64,000 bases of DNA, taken from Leptolyngbya sp. FACHB-8 (lineage in GTDB: Bacteria > Cyanobacteriota > Cyanobacteriia > Elainellales > Elainellaceae). The notes under the pieces are model-generated. The model had not been told where the DNA came from. It saw only the letters and a program-made list of their open reading frames with translations, and did no database searches. Both the position numbers and the translations under genes were made by a program. Below are positions 45,210 through 55,039 of this stretch, one piece after another. The stretch is taken from assembly GCF_014695575.1 (NCBI RefSeq), contig NZ_JACJOO010000015.1:1-64000 (forward strand). The letters run 5' to 3'. The number at the start of each line of letters is the position of its first letter. Position 1 is the first letter of the stretch.

Positions 45210-46301
45210 TCAGTGAGATATATCAAAACTAAGTAGGCGTAAGGTGGCCAGTTCTTCAGATGATGGATTGTATGGGGAACTACTCGTGTTAGCCTGAGCC
45301 GTTACTTGTTGTTGATAGGTGTTGAGAGCTCGGGCGATCGCCCGCATCCGTCGTTCCTGGTCGCGGGTAACACCATGGGCCGTATTCCCTAAACCAGGGG
45401 CGTTCCACTTCTGGGTATCTGGATCTAAGAATGCACGGGTTCTTGACCAGAGGATAGCTTCGTCCCCTTGCATCTGAAATTGGCGGGACTCCGCTAGCCG
45501 GTCAATATATCCCCCTCGGTGGAGAGCCGCTCGGGGAGACTGGTTCGCCAGATCAATACCGTTCAGCTGCTCAGCAAGAGACATGTCAATCCCGGCCCGA
45601 ACCGCCTTTTCCTGAAGGGTCGCCGCTTGTTTTCGGAGGCGTTTCAACTGCTTTTCATCGGCTTCTTCAGGGGACGCGGCTCCATGCTGATAAGAGAAAC
45701 TACCCAAATTCCAAACTCCGTTGCCGGGGTCACGGTGGCCGTAGAAGGCAGGGGTACGCTGGCCCTCCGCCGTACGTGTTCCTTCTGCACTGCCGACCAC
45801 TCGTGCAACTAGAGAGTTGGCTCCTCCTTCAAACAGTGGCTCTAGCGGATCTGAATTGCTGCCCTGGACGATCGCTGCCCCAGGGGCGGGTGCCGCAATA
45901 GAGGCGACTGCAACCGTTGGCCCTCCCTCCTCCAGGCCAAAGGATAGTTCTACAGGTTTAACAACGTTTGGATCGGTCGGTGGTGGTTCCGGCGGGCTAG
46001 ATGCCTCATTATGGGAAATTGGTGGAGCCGTGGATTCGGTTGCTGTGATAGTTGGTGCCTCAGCTTCTGGCCGAGGGGGAGGCGGAGGCAACGGTTTCTG
46101 AGGCACGATTCCCTGAATGGGAGCCTCCGCTGCGGTCGGTGGAATTGGAAGACTGCCAGCCGTCTCCCTTGCAGAAGGTGATGGCTGCGGTGTAGGAACG
46201 GGAGGCAGTTGAAAAGCTGTGGTTAAATCATCGCCCCGAGCCAGATTAGGATAGAGGACAACGGCCAGAGAGCTGACTAGATATAAGGATAGGCGTTTCA
46301 T
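45210..46301 (-). CDS. Secreted Pro-rich protein of an envelope cluster
   Basis: The 363-residue protein has a signal peptide (MKRLSLYLVSSLAVVLYPNLARG), a long Pro/Ala/Thr-rich disordered segment (about 30-125) and a C-terminal conserved region (about 185-345; FYGHRDPGNGVWNLGSFSYQHGA, LANQSPRAALHRGGYIDRLAESR, ILWSRTRAFLDPDT). The C-terminal pattern recalls conserved hypothetical cyanobacterial proteins without known function. It is the last of four same-strand genes (48377 to 45210). Confidence 0.75.
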   Translation of the reverse strand: MKRLSLYLVSSLAVVLYPNLARGDDLTTAFQLPPVPTPQPSPSARETAGSLPIPPTAAEAPIQGIVPQKPLPPPPPRPEAEAPTITATESTAPPISHNEASSPPEPPPTDPNVVKPVELSFGLEEGGPTVAVASIAAPAPGAAIVQGSNSDPLEPLFEGGANSLVARVVGSAEGTRTAEGQRTPAFYGHRDPGNGVWNLGSFSYQHGAASPEEADEKQLKRLRKQAATLQEKAVRAGIDMSLAEQLNGIDLANQSPRAALHRGGYIDRLAESRQFQMQGDEAILWSRTRAFLDPDTQKWNAPGLGNTAHGVTRDQERRMRAIARALNTYQQQVTAQANTSSSPYNPSSEELATLRLLSFDISH

Positions 46302-46458
46302 CGGCTATCGGTGCCACAGGGCAATGACTAAAAACATTGAAGTATCCCTTCGGTCTAGAGAAGAAACCCCGGCTAAGGAACACGATGAATTTGCATAGTA
46401 AAATTTAGGCTTGTTGAAAACCCATTGTGGCGATCGCAAGCCTACATGTTGTGAAGTG

Positions 46459-46950
46459 CTACCCTGCGTTTCCCATCGTCATACCGTTAGGGTTAAGAAT
46501 CCGGTTTAGAACATCGCTAGCGGGTTCTACCATCGTCCACTTGCCGTCTGGTTGTCGTCGCAGGGTCGCAAACGAGAGAAATTGTGCTCTTCCCATGGGC
46601 TGCCCCTGCTGAACGTCGCCTACCCGGGGCCGTTCTAGCCCGCATAGCCGAAACAGATAGGCTGGTACATCTGGGCTTGTGTACACATAGCACCCCTCTA
46701 TGTCATTGGGTTGCAGTAGCCCATCGAAGGGAGCGTAGACAGGCTCCCCCTTCACCTCGATGGAAATATCTCCCAGCCCGCTGGCGACACGGTACCCGGC
46801 AATTTGCTTCCCCGGTTGCAGTTCCCAGTTTTGTTGAATTGGCACAGTGCGTACAGACACCGTACCGGAGTTGGTACATCCTCCCAGAAGAAGTGCTAGA
46901 CCGACCAGGCAGGCGATTATCTTACTGGAAATTGAACCGATACCCCGCAT
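46459..46950 (-). CDS. Lipoprotein with degenerate M23-like fold
   Basis: The 163-residue protein starts MRGIGSISSKIIACLVGLAL and has a lipobox ending LLGGC. The mature part contains PVYAPFDGLLQPNDIEGCYV and VGDVQQGQPMG, a pattern like the beta-sheet of LytM/M23 endopeptidases, but without the metal-binding H-x(3)-D and HxH motifs, so it is probably not active and may bind or regulate. Its start overlaps the upstream gene (46922-47314) by 29 bp. Confidence 0.75.
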   Translation of the reverse strand: MRGIGSISSKIIACLVGLALLLGGCTNSGTVSVRTVPIQQNWELQPGKQIAGYRVASGLGDISIEVKGEPVYAPFDGLLQPNDIEGCYVYTSPDVPAYLFRLCGLERPRVGDVQQGQPMGRAQFLSFATLRRQPDGKWTMVEPASDVLNRILNPNGMTMGNAG

Positions 46951-47314
46951 ACTCGTTGCCTTCGAAAAGAACTACCAGTCGGGTGTCTGGATCAAATGCC
47001 AGGGGATAAACCTGCCGCTCCGCTGTAACTCCGGCCCGCACTTGTAGGGTCTGAAGCTGGCAATAAGGGGTTCCAATGGCCGCCGTAACCCGTTCCTTTG
47101 TATCGCGTTCTGGAATTGCCAGCAATTGAGCGAGTTGCTCTCGAGATAATGCAACCTGGGCATTAACCTCTCCCTGGCAAGCTTCGTAGGAGGTGTGTGT
47201 TGCCCGACCGGGCAGCAATCCCCGAAAATCAAACACCAAACCCACAAATGCAAATATCAAGCCGCCCATGAGTAAAGGATGCATTCCGGGGGTGTCAATG
47301 GTATGGCGCTTCAT
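46922..47314 (-). CDS. Small single-span membrane protein of the same cluster
   Basis: The 130-residue protein has one membrane helix (LLMGGLIFAFVGLVFDF, about 14-30) and an extracytoplasmic domain with two Cys (CQGEVNAQ and YCQLQTL) and a beta-rich end (YPLAFDPDTRLVVLFEGNEYAGYRF). Its 3' end overlaps the following lipoprotein gene, which indicates one transcript. Function unknown; probably works with its neighbours at the membrane. Confidence 0.78.
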   Translation of the reverse strand: MKRHTIDTPGMHPLLMGGLIFAFVGLVFDFRGLLPGRATHTSYEACQGEVNAQVALSREQLAQLLAIPERDTKERVTAAIGTPYCQLQTLQVRAGVTAERQVYPLAFDPDTRLVVLFEGNEYAGYRFNFQ

Positions 47315-47375
47315 AGATGAGCCCTCCTAACTGCTGAAAACTGCTGGGTAACTGCAAATTGCTGCCTTATCGGTT

Positions 47376-48377
47376 CTAGAAACGGCCCCCCAGCAATAGT
47401 CCAACCATGATGAGCAGTAGGCGATAACCCCATTCGATACTGGTTTCAGGAGCTACAGTTGTGCGATACATGGCGATCGCCGCTGGAGCCGCAATCAGAA
47501 GCACTGCGGGGAGGTATAGCCCTGGATGAGATGCCAGCACAATATCAATAGCCATACGGGCTACCGTAGAACCCATAAGCCAAAGGACTGCAATGGGCAG
47601 TGATATTGTCCCTGATCCTTCAGGAGCGGTAGTGGCGGTTGCGCTAGCCACCCGGCGTCCGTTGCGGGAAGGGTGCCGAGAGAAACCGGAGAACAAGCTC
47701 TTGAGCCAACCTAAGATGATTCCTCCAACAGGGGTCAAAAAGTCAGTAGACTGATGCCGCCGTTTTTTACGCAGGACTTGAGCCATCTGCAGGGCTTCCC
47801 GTTCTGCTTTGAGTAGGTCTAAGGTGCGGCTGGCGAGGAGGAAGTTGCCATCGTCGTCTCGTTCAACGCAAGTCAAGGTCGCAGAACTTTGTCGGTAGAG
47901 AGGCGAAAAGTCTCCGGTATTGTCTGCGTAAGGGAATTGCTCCAGTCCGGTGGCGCGCCAGTCACGTTCTAGGCGTTGGGCGATCGCCCGCAACTCCAAC
48001 AGAGCATTTTCCTGAGCTGAGGCGAGTTGATTGATATGTTCTGCTTTAGCTGTGAGCTGTTGCCACGTTTCATCGATTTGGGTGAGGGCGGCTCGCTCGG
48101 TTACGGGAGAAGTAGAGCGATCAGGAACTCCAAGGGTGGAAGGCTTGAAGGGAGGAGTAGGAATCGAACTCGGCCATTGCAGGGTTGGCTGTTCCTGGGT
48201 CAGTCCGGTGGTAGTCGCTGCCTGAGGAGCCGATGCCCCTGGCACAGAGGTAGGACGACTGGCGGGAAACATTTCGACCATTTGAGCGGCCGTAGCGGGA
48301 CGATAGGATTTCTCGCGAGCACTAATCGCCTGCAACCTGGCCTGAATAGCTTGTATCTCTTCTTGAGTTCCTTGCAT
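47376..48377 (-). CDS. Membrane protein with coiled coil, first gene of the cluster
   Basis: The start at 48377 is preceded by CAGGAGTTGGCT, a strong ribosome binding site; a longer frame to 48485 lacks such a site. The 333-residue product has an N-terminal helical segment (MQGTQEEIQAIQARLQA), a Pro/Thr/Ala-rich linker, a coiled coil (about 115-150), a basic region (KKRRHQS) and two or three membrane helices at the C terminus (TISLPIAVLWLMGSTVARM, LPAVLLIAAPAAIAMY, LLLIMVGLLLGGRF). No named domain was recognised. It begins a leftward cluster of four genes. Confidence 0.75.
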   Translation of the reverse strand: MQGTQEEIQAIQARLQAISAREKSYRPATAAQMVEMFPASRPTSVPGASAPQAATTTGLTQEQPTLQWPSSIPTPPFKPSTLGVPDRSTSPVTERAALTQIDETWQQLTAKAEHINQLASAQENALLELRAIAQRLERDWRATGLEQFPYADNTGDFSPLYRQSSATLTCVERDDDGNFLLASRTLDLLKAEREALQMAQVLRKKRRHQSTDFLTPVGGIILGWLKSLFSGFSRHPSRNGRRVASATATTAPEGSGTISLPIAVLWLMGSTVARMAIDIVLASHPGLYLPAVLLIAAPAAIAMYRTTVAPETSIEWGYRLLLIMVGLLLGGRF

Positions 48378-48600
48378 AGCCAACTCCTGAAAGACAGAAA
48401 ATGGAACAAACAACCCGACCGCCCTTACGCCAAAAACTACTGGCAGAGCTTCAACCTGAGGGGAGTTCGCGCTTGCAGCGCTCAATGTTCAGGAATATGA
48501 AGTGCGACCAGGGAATGAATGCAAGTGTACCATTAATAGTACTTAAGTACCACAATTTGCTGCCAGAATTGCTTTACGGCACTTCTTGTTTGCATAAGCT

Positions 48601-48724
48601 AACCTCAGTTCGGGTTAAGGGCCTTTTCGAGTGCCGCGCGTTGTGTGGCACTCGAAAAAACCCATTGTTGCGTGCGCTTCGCGCACGCAACAATGGGCTT
48701 TTAGGCTCATCCCGAATTGAGGTT
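48601..48724. repeat. Family A double-hairpin element, copy 3 (124 bp)
   Basis: AACCTCAGTTCGGGTTAAG to CCCGAATTGAGGTT with hairpins GCCTTTTCGAGTGCCGCGC and CATTGTTGCGTGCGC against their complements. Same length as the copies at 33981 and 60323; the second arm differs from them in a paired way. No clear target duplication is seen. Confidence 0.87.
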
Positions 48725-48740
48725 TGAATAGACTTCCAGC

Positions 48741-48799
48741 GTGAATCGTTGCGCAACTTCGCCGCACAACGATTCACGCCCTCAAAAACTGATTCATGT
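48741..48799. repeat. Family B hairpin, copy 2 (inverted orientation)
   Basis: GTGAATCGTTGCGCAAC and GCCGCACAACGATTCAC (48741-48777) flank TTC, then CCCTCAAAAACTGATTCATG. It mirrors 24672-24729. The inner pairs are not all complementary here (worn). Confidence 0.8.
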
Positions 48800-48886
48800 A
48801 AAAGGTCTAATGTTTAAGTGTGGGATAACCCCACACCTAGACATTACAGTCAATTAAGCTGCTCTCCTAGAGCCCGTTAGAGAAGC

Positions 48887-50776
48887 TTAAGTGCTTAATT
48901 CCAGCGGTAGGTCTGCGTCTTCGGCAACCTGGTCTGCAAGAATGACAGGTTCTTGGTAGAGGGGGATGGTGAAGGTAACCGTTGAGCCGAGCCCTTCACC
49001 CATACTGTAGAAGTTAACAACTCCACCCATGGTTTCGACTAGACGCTGGGAGATAGTCAGCCCAAGACCTGTGCCGCCGTACTGGCGTGTCCTGGAGCCG
49101 TCTACTTGGCTGAAGGATTGGAAGAGGCGATCTTGCTTCTCCAGGGAAACTCCAATGCCGGTATCGGCCACGCTAATTTTGACGATGCCTGCATTTTTCT
49201 CTTCAGTCGTATCACCGGGTTTTTTGGTGGTCATTTCTTGATCCACCATCTTCTTGGGAATGACATCGGCTGCGATCGTAATACCGCCTTCGTGGGTAAA
49301 TTTAATTGCGTTGCCGACCAGGTTGAGCATGACTTGTAGAAGCCGCTGGTAGTTGCCATAGAGGATTACCGGGTCGCGAGTTGCTGGAATACGAATTTCA
49401 AATTTCAATAGCTTTTGTTCAGCCTGGGTGCGGGTGAAGTTCTCCACATCCGTCAGGAGTTCCTCAAGTCTGACGGGGTTGAGCTCCAACTGCATCTTGC
49501 CCGCCTCAATCTTCGCGATGTCGAGGATATCGTTGATGATGCTGAGGAGGTGAACGGCTGAGCGGTAGGCTTCATTGATAAATTCGTGTTGTTCTTCAGG
49601 GGTGTCTGCCATGCCATCCAGCACGAGCTTAAGAAATCCGATCATCCCGTTTAATGGGGTTCTCAGTTCGTGGGACGTGTTGGCCAAAAACTCGGATTTC
49701 AACCGAGACGCTTCTTCTGCTTGACGGCGAGCAGTTTCTAACTCTTGCCGCTGTTGCATCAAGCTGTCGTTTGCTTCCTGAAGATCTGTGGCTAACTTCC
49801 GGCTGGCAGCGAATAGTTTGGCATGTCCTACCCCAGTTCCAACCTGATCTGATAGCTCACGAATCAGGTCAATTTCTCCCAAGGTCAACCGGGGTGAGTC
49901 ATCGGAGGTATACATCAGAATCAAGCCATTCGGCTGGCCCTGATAACAGGTCGCAACCACGAGCAGCGATCGCACCTGTTCCTCCACCTCTACTGGGGTG
50001 ACCTGAATGGGCTTGAGGTTCTCCAACGCCTCCGTCAGGTGAGCTTGTTCTGAAAGATGGAGTTCGGTATTGAGCCACGATTCGATGGGTTGGCGGCTGT
50101 GTTCAGCAACCACACGCACGCTATCGTTCCCCGGAGTGTACAGACAGATCAAGCAGCGATGCAGGTTGAGGGATTGCCCCAACCCTTTGACAGTCTGTTC
50201 CAGAATGGTGTCAAGGTCAAGGGTGCGGCGTGTATTCCAGGCGATTTGGGTGAGGAGTTTTTCGTAGCGGCTGGAGTAGGGTGCAAACTGGCCCGGGGTG
50301 ATGGGTGGCAGATGTTCGATCGCCTCACAGGCTTCGCTGCGGCTGCACTCATAGAGCGATCGCCCTAACAGCGTCACCAATGTGGGTGGAATACCCGGCA
50401 TCAGAATAGGGCTGAGGTTAAGGCGAAACAACAGCAACTTGTCACCGTACCGGAACGGGTAGGAAAATTCCTGGGGAATCAGGAAGTTGAGAGATTGCTG
50501 AATCCGTTCCAGAAAGGGGGCAATTGCCATCGGCACAAAGGCCTGTTGCGCTTCCGTGACGGACATGCCAATTAAGGCTTGCCACGGTTCAAAACCCTGA
50601 CCTGCCTCAGGAGATTCCGCACCTGTACAGCAGAAGGAATGGTAAACGCCCCGATCATCGACCGTCAACGCTACATGAAATCGGTCGGTGAAAGAGGCTG
50701 ATATATCCACATCGGGGGTGGCTACCATACGGGGCGATCGCTCGAAGGTGGGCAGAAACTCATTGGGAACAGCCAT
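48887..50776 (-). CDS. GAF-domain sensor histidine kinase
   Basis: From the ATG at 50776 (MAVPNEFLPTFERSPRMV) the protein has 629 residues. There is an N-terminal PAS-like domain (about 25-150), a GAF domain (about 165-330; LHRCLICLYTPGND, LIRELSDQVGTGVGHA), a coiled coil (about 345-375), the phosphoacceptor EFLANTSHELRTPLNGMIGFL, and an ATPase domain with N box LVGNAIKFTHEGG, G1 ADTGIGV and G2 YGGTGLGLTIS. No membrane helix is seen, so it is soluble. Partner regulator and signal are unknown. A longer start at 50851 would add 25 residues. Confidence 0.9.
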   Translation of the reverse strand: MAVPNEFLPTFERSPRMVATPDVDISASFTDRFHVALTVDDRGVYHSFCCTGAESPEAGQGFEPWQALIGMSVTEAQQAFVPMAIAPFLERIQQSLNFLIPQEFSYPFRYGDKLLLFRLNLSPILMPGIPPTLVTLLGRSLYECSRSEACEAIEHLPPITPGQFAPYSSRYEKLLTQIAWNTRRTLDLDTILEQTVKGLGQSLNLHRCLICLYTPGNDSVRVVAEHSRQPIESWLNTELHLSEQAHLTEALENLKPIQVTPVEVEEQVRSLLVVATCYQGQPNGLILMYTSDDSPRLTLGEIDLIRELSDQVGTGVGHAKLFAASRKLATDLQEANDSLMQQRQELETARRQAEEASRLKSEFLANTSHELRTPLNGMIGFLKLVLDGMADTPEEQHEFINEAYRSAVHLLSIINDILDIAKIEAGKMQLELNPVRLEELLTDVENFTRTQAEQKLLKFEIRIPATRDPVILYGNYQRLLQVMLNLVGNAIKFTHEGGITIAADVIPKKMVDQEMTTKKPGDTTEEKNAGIVKISVADTGIGVSLEKQDRLFQSFSQVDGSRTRQYGGTGLGLTISQRLVETMGGVVNFYSMGEGLGSTVTFTIPLYQEPVILADQVAEDADLPLELST

Positions 50777-51001
50777 CAATCTACCGCAAAAACTAAACGG
50801 ATGCCGAACAGCCATTCGCCCCTTCAGGCAGGAACCGAGGCTATCAACCACCGAGGTTTATTGAAACTGGAGAGGCAACCCAGAACGTGCCAGAACTTGA
50901 CTAAATCTGCTGCTCCAGTAACGAGCTTAGGGTTCCCACCTTGTGCTGAGAAGATGCAGATCAAAGCAGTTCTTCAAGCCTACAGTTTAAGAATCAGGAG
51001 A

Positions 51002-51250
51002 TTAATCGTTCCATTCACCTCGGGGCGGCACGGGTGGGTTCCGGCGGAGGCTACGGGTCAGGTCGTCATCGCGGCGGTTACCCCCCTTAAGCCATTGCCG
51101 AACAGCGACTTCGATAACCTTGCTCGGGTCAGAGGTAAGGTGATTGATTTGATCCAGCAATTCGGGATCGATTTGCACCGAGATTTCGACTTTGGTGGTT
51201 GGCGATTCTTTCTCGGACGGGGGTTCAGATTGCACGGTGGACTCGGTCAT
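51002..51250 (-). CDS. Ribbon-helix-helix (CopG/Arc-like) DNA-binding protein
   Basis: The 82-residue protein has a disordered acidic N terminus, then a ribbon-helix-helix: the strand TKVEISVQIDPELLDQINHL and helices with PSKVIEVAVRQWLKGG. Such domains are common in antitoxins and small repressors. No toxin gene is adjacent, so it is an orphan or a stand-alone regulator. The C-terminal tail is basic and Pro-rich. Confidence 0.75.
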   Translation of the reverse strand: MTESTVQSEPPSEKESPTTKVEISVQIDPELLDQINHLTSDPSKVIEVAVRQWLKGGNRRDDDLTRSLRRNPPVPPRGEWND

Positions 51251-51635
51251 TGAGGTTTCTCCTGGCTCAGAATCAATGGTTAATGGCTAACTAAAATCAA
51301 ATCCCATGAATATGCTGTCGTTAAAGCAACGAAAACAGAGACCCACAAGGGATGGAGTTCCGATTAAGGCATCTCTCCTGATGAGCTCGGAGCCTGACCG
51401 TGCACCCAGAGTTTTCCGAAGCATGCCTAACCGTATTATTCCCTTCATTGTGAGATGCCCCGCGCCAACTGTTAGGGTGAATTAAGACTTGAAAGGCTGA
51501 TTGCTCCGGCTTATGGAAGCCCATCCACCCTCCATCAGGAAGAGGGGAAGGCATTACAATATCTTAAGCTGGGAAAAACAAACGGCATCCTAGCTCCAAG
51601 AGACTTAATGACCACCGGGCTGGCTCCCAAACACT
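51251..51635. other. Intergenic, 385 bp, upstream of lepA
   Basis: No gene is supported. A 12-codon frame (51608-51643, [11 protein letters not shown]) overlaps the lepA start in another frame and could act as a leader, but this is weak. The lepA promoter should be here. Confidence 0.5.
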
Positions 51636-53441
51636 ATGACTGACGTACCTGTCTCACGTATTCGCAATTTCTCCATCATCGCTCACATTGACCACGGGAA
51701 ATCCACCCTAGCCGATCGCTTGCTGCAATATACGGGTACCGTGAGCGATCGCGATATGAAGGAACAGTTCCTCGACAATATGGAACTGGAGCGGGAGCGC
51801 GGCATCACCATCAAGCTTCAGGCTGCTCGCATGAACTATCGCAGCCTGGATGGCGAAGAGTATGTCCTCAACCTGATCGACACTCCGGGCCACGTCGATT
51901 TCTCCTATGAGGTATCCCGCTCTCTCGCGGCCTGCGAAGGGGCGTTGCTCGTGGTGGATGCCTCCCAGGGGGTCGAAGCGCAGACCCTGGCTAATGTCTA
52001 TCTGGCCCTGGAGCATGACCTCGAGATTATCCCTGTTCTGAACAAAATTGACCTGCCAGGGGCTGAGCCCGATCGCGTCAAAGAAGAAATCGAAGAAATT
52101 GTTGGCCTTGACTGCAGTGGCGCCATTCTGGCGTCTGCTAAAGAAGGTATTGGGATTCAAGACATTCTCGAATCCATTGTGCATTTGGTGCCACCGCCTC
52201 AGGATACGGTAAGCCAACCGTTGCGGGCGCTGATTTTTGACAGCTACTACGATCCGTATCGGGGTGTAGTAGTGTACTTCCGGGTGATGGATGGAACGTT
52301 GCAGAAGGGCGATCGTGTTCGTCTAATGGCCTCCGGCAAGGAGTACGAAATTGACGAATTAGGCGTACTATCTCCTACCCAAATCCAAGTGGACTCGCTC
52401 CATGCAGGAGAGGTGGGTTACCTGGCCGCCTCAATTAAAGCGGTGGAAGACGCCCGTGTGGGGGATACCATTACACTGGCAAAAACTCCGGCAGCGGAAC
52501 CCCTACCGGGTTACACCGAAGCTAAGCCGATGGTGTTCTGTGGCCTCTTTCCAACGGACTCGGAGCAGTTCGAAGACCTGCGGGAGGCCCTGGAAAAGCT
52601 GCGCCTCAACGACGCGGCTCTGCAATTTGAGCCTGAAACCTCCAGCGCTATGGGCTTTGGTTTCCGATGCGGCTTCTTGGGACTGCTGCACATGGAAATT
52701 GTGCAGGAGCGACTGGAGCGGGAATATAACCTGGATCTGATCACAACAGCTCCATCGGTAATTTATCGGGTGACGAAGATTGACGGGGAAATTCTGATGA
52801 TTGACAATCCCAGTCACTTGCCTGACCCACAGCATCGCGAAAAAATTGAGGAGCCTTACGTCAAGGTCGAGATGATCGCGCCAGAAAGCTTTGTCGGTAC
52901 CTTAATGGAGCTGGGGCAAAGCCGCCGGGGTGTCTTCAAAGACATGCGTTACCTGGCTCAGGGCCGTACCACGATTACTTATGAGCTGCCATTGGCTGAG
53001 GTTGTGACAGACTTCTTTGACCAGATGAAGTCGCGATCGCGCGGTTATGCCAGCATGGAGTACCAGCTCATCGGTTACCGAGAAAACCCTCTAGTGAAAC
53101 TGGATATTCTGATCAACGGCGATCCGGTTGACCCCCTGGCTACCATCGTGCATCGGGATAAAGCCTATTACGTGGGTAAAGCTCTGGTGGAGAAGCTGAA
53201 GGAATTGATTCCTCGTCACCAGTTTAAGATTCCCATTCAAGCCTCCATTGGGAGTCGAGTTATCGCTAGCGAAAATATCCCAGCCCTACGGAAGGATGTA
53301 TTAGCAAAATGCTACGGTGGCGATATTTCTCGGAAGAAAAAACTGCTCCAGAAACAAGCCAAGGGTAAGAAGCGTTTGAAGGCAATTGGCACCGTAGATG
53401 TGCCCCAAGAAGCGTTCATGGCAGTTCTAAAACTTCAGTAG
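51636..53441 (+). CDS. lepA: Elongation factor 4 (LepA)
   Basis: The 601-residue GTPase has G1 AHIDHGKST, switch [20 protein letters not shown]3 [16 protein letters not shown] and G4 NKIDLP, followed by the domains II, III and V typical of EF4 and the unique C-terminal domain ([32 protein letters not shown] and [18 protein letters not shown]). EF4 binds the ribosome and remodels elongation (back-translocation or help in biogenesis; its exact role is debated). A strong terminator follows at 53567. Length and motifs are complete. Confidence 0.97.
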   Translation: MTDVPVSRIRNFSIIAHIDHGKSTLADRLLQYTGTVSDRDMKEQFLDNMELERERGITIKLQAARMNYRSLDGEEYVLNLIDTPGHVDFSYEVSRSLAACEGALLVVDASQGVEAQTLANVYLALEHDLEIIPVLNKIDLPGAEPDRVKEEIEEIVGLDCSGAILASAKEGIGIQDILESIVHLVPPPQDTVSQPLRALIFDSYYDPYRGVVVYFRVMDGTLQKGDRVRLMASGKEYEIDELGVLSPTQIQVDSLHAGEVGYLAASIKAVEDARVGDTITLAKTPAAEPLPGYTEAKPMVFCGLFPTDSEQFEDLREALEKLRLNDAALQFEPETSSAMGFGFRCGFLGLLHMEIVQERLEREYNLDLITTAPSVIYRVTKIDGEILMIDNPSHLPDPQHREKIEEPYVKVEMIAPESFVGTLMELGQSRRGVFKDMRYLAQGRTTITYELPLAEVVTDFFDQMKSRSRGYASMEYQLIGYRENPLVKLDILINGDPVDPLATIVHRDKAYYVGKALVEKLKELIPRHQFKIPIQASIGSRVIASENIPALRKDVLAKCYGGDISRKKKLLQKQAKGKKRLKAIGTVDVPQEAFMAVLKLQ

Positions 53442-53990
53442 CTCTACTTGAAAAATGTTTTCTTGAAGTAGTGTTTTAGACCTCCCACACACGCAGATTA
53501 CGGTGCTAATTTCGCAAGGAAATTGCAGTTCTATTGTTGAGGTCATTGCAAATACTTCTAGACATAAAAGCTTCTCTGTCTTTAGGTAGAGAAGCTTTTT
53601 TGATCGACTTGTGCTGCTGTTTGAGATGTTCTAGAAGCTTTGTCCTGTAAGGTTTTTAGGTGGAAAGCTTAGAGTTTTTTCTGACAAAATGCTCATCAAA
53701 ACTTAGCTTGGTTATCAATAGCTTGTTATCAAGAATTCCTCTCTAAACTTTGTGATTGTTCTTCGAACTTCAGCAACGGTTCATTCAGAAGTAAAGATTC
53801 CGTAAACTCTCGATTTTCTGATTTCGCCTTCTTTTTATATTCTGTTAAGTTGCTAGACGAAAGTTATTAAAAAAACGTCAGCACCTATCGTTGCCCCGAA
53901 TCCAAATGCATGGGAAGGGCGTTCTACCTCAATCGGTGGCGGGGCACTTTTCGGTTCTTGCACCTGAAACATCTTTAGTTAGGAAGGTCT
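53442..53990. other. Intergenic, 549 bp
   Basis: Holds the lepA terminator (53567-53602). The rest is AT-rich with no gene. GTTAGGAAGGTCT is the ribosome binding site of the next gene. Confidence 0.6.
53567..53602 (+). terminator. Terminator of lepA
   Basis: AAAAGCTTCTCT and AGAGAAGCTTTTTT around 9 bases, with a T-run at the end. Strong rho-independent form. Confidence 0.9.
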
Positions 53991-54956
53991 ATGCGAATTC
54001 TCGTTACTGGCGGCGCAGGCTTCATCGGGTCGCACCTCATCGATCGATTAATGCAACAAGGCCATGAGGTGATCTGCCTGGATAATTTCTACACTGGGGA
54101 TAAGCGCAACATTCTGAAATGGATAGGGCACCCCTACTTTGAGCTGATCCGCCATGACATTACGGAACCCATTCGGTTAGAAGTCGATCAGATCTACCAT
54201 TTGGCTTGCCCGGCCTCCCCCGTTCATTACCAATACAACCCAGTAAAGACGATTAAAACCAACGTTATGGGAACCCTGAACATGTTGGGGTTAGCCAAAC
54301 GGGTTAAAGCACGGTTTCTGCTGGCGTCTACCTCAGAAGTGTATGGCGATCCAGAGGTTCATCCCCAATCTGAAGAATATCGGGGAAATGTCAATACCAT
54401 CGGTATTCGCAGTTGTTATGACGAAGGCAAACGGGTGGCTGAAACGCTAGCGTTTGACTACCATCGTCAAAACGATGTGGAAATCCGTGTCGCCCGGATT
54501 TTTAACACTTATGGCTCTCGGATGCTTGAGAATGACGGTCGGGTTGTGAGCAATCTGGTGGTGCAGGCGCTCCAGGGCAAGCCTCTGACCGTGTATGGAG
54601 ATGGTTCTCAAACCCGAAGCTTCTGTTATGTATCTGACCTGGTGGAAGGACTGATGCGGTTGATGAATGGTGAACACATGGGCCCTGTGAATCTGGGTAA
54701 CCCCGATGAGTACACCATTCTGCAATTGGCGCAGACCATTCAGGACATGATCAACCCTGATGTCGCTCTTAAGTACGAACCCCTGCCCCAGGATGACCCG
54801 CGCCGTCGTCAACCCGACATCACCCGCGCTAGAACCTGGCTTGGCTGGGAACCCACCATTCCCCTAAGGGAAGGTCTGAAGCTGACGATTGACGATTTCC
54901 GGGAGCGGTTGGGCGATCGCGTGGTCGTACCGGCTCGCTCGGTATCTGCCCTCTAA
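53991..54956 (+). CDS. UDP-glucuronate decarboxylase (UDP-xylose synthase)
   Basis: The 321-residue protein is an extended short-chain dehydrogenase with GGAGFIG at the start, [10 protein letters not shown], the catalytic pair YDEGK (Tyr and Lys) and [31 protein letters not shown]. The pattern fits UXS enzymes, which decarboxylate UDP-glucuronate to UDP-xylose. The next gene, encoding UDP-glucose dehydrogenase, makes its substrate and begins 84 bp on in the same direction, so they probably form an operon for exopolysaccharide or glycan sugars. Confidence 0.9.
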   Translation: MRILVTGGAGFIGSHLIDRLMQQGHEVICLDNFYTGDKRNILKWIGHPYFELIRHDITEPIRLEVDQIYHLACPASPVHYQYNPVKTIKTNVMGTLNMLGLAKRVKARFLLASTSEVYGDPEVHPQSEEYRGNVNTIGIRSCYDEGKRVAETLAFDYHRQNDVEIRVARIFNTYGSRMLENDGRVVSNLVVQALQGKPLTVYGDGSQTRSFCYVSDLVEGLMRLMNGEHMGPVNLGNPDEYTILQLAQTIQDMINPDVALKYEPLPQDDPRRRQPDITRARTWLGWEPTIPLREGLKLTIDDFRERLGDRVVVPARSVSAL

Positions 54957-55039
54957 TTTGGGGAAGGTTTTCATCCGGCTTGTGAACCTATCGCAAGCCT
55001 CTTCGCTACGTCCTAATTGTTGTTAAGGAGGTCAGTCTA

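Larger units (their letters stand above)
48378..48886. other. Intergenic, about 510 bp, with family A and family B elements
   Basis: The cluster reads leftward from 48377. Repeats occupy 48601-48724 and 48741-48799. The rest (about 48378-48600) is featureless. No gene is seen; short frames here cross the repeats. Confidence 0.6.

Noticed and set aside
48601-48724. Family A elements as transcription terminators
   Set aside because: They have two hairpins and long inverted ends with duplications but no T-run; similar copies lie in places that need no terminator.
51608-51643. 12-codon leader frame overlapping the lepA start
   Set aside because: No ribosome binding site was seen and the length is well within chance; kept only as a remark.
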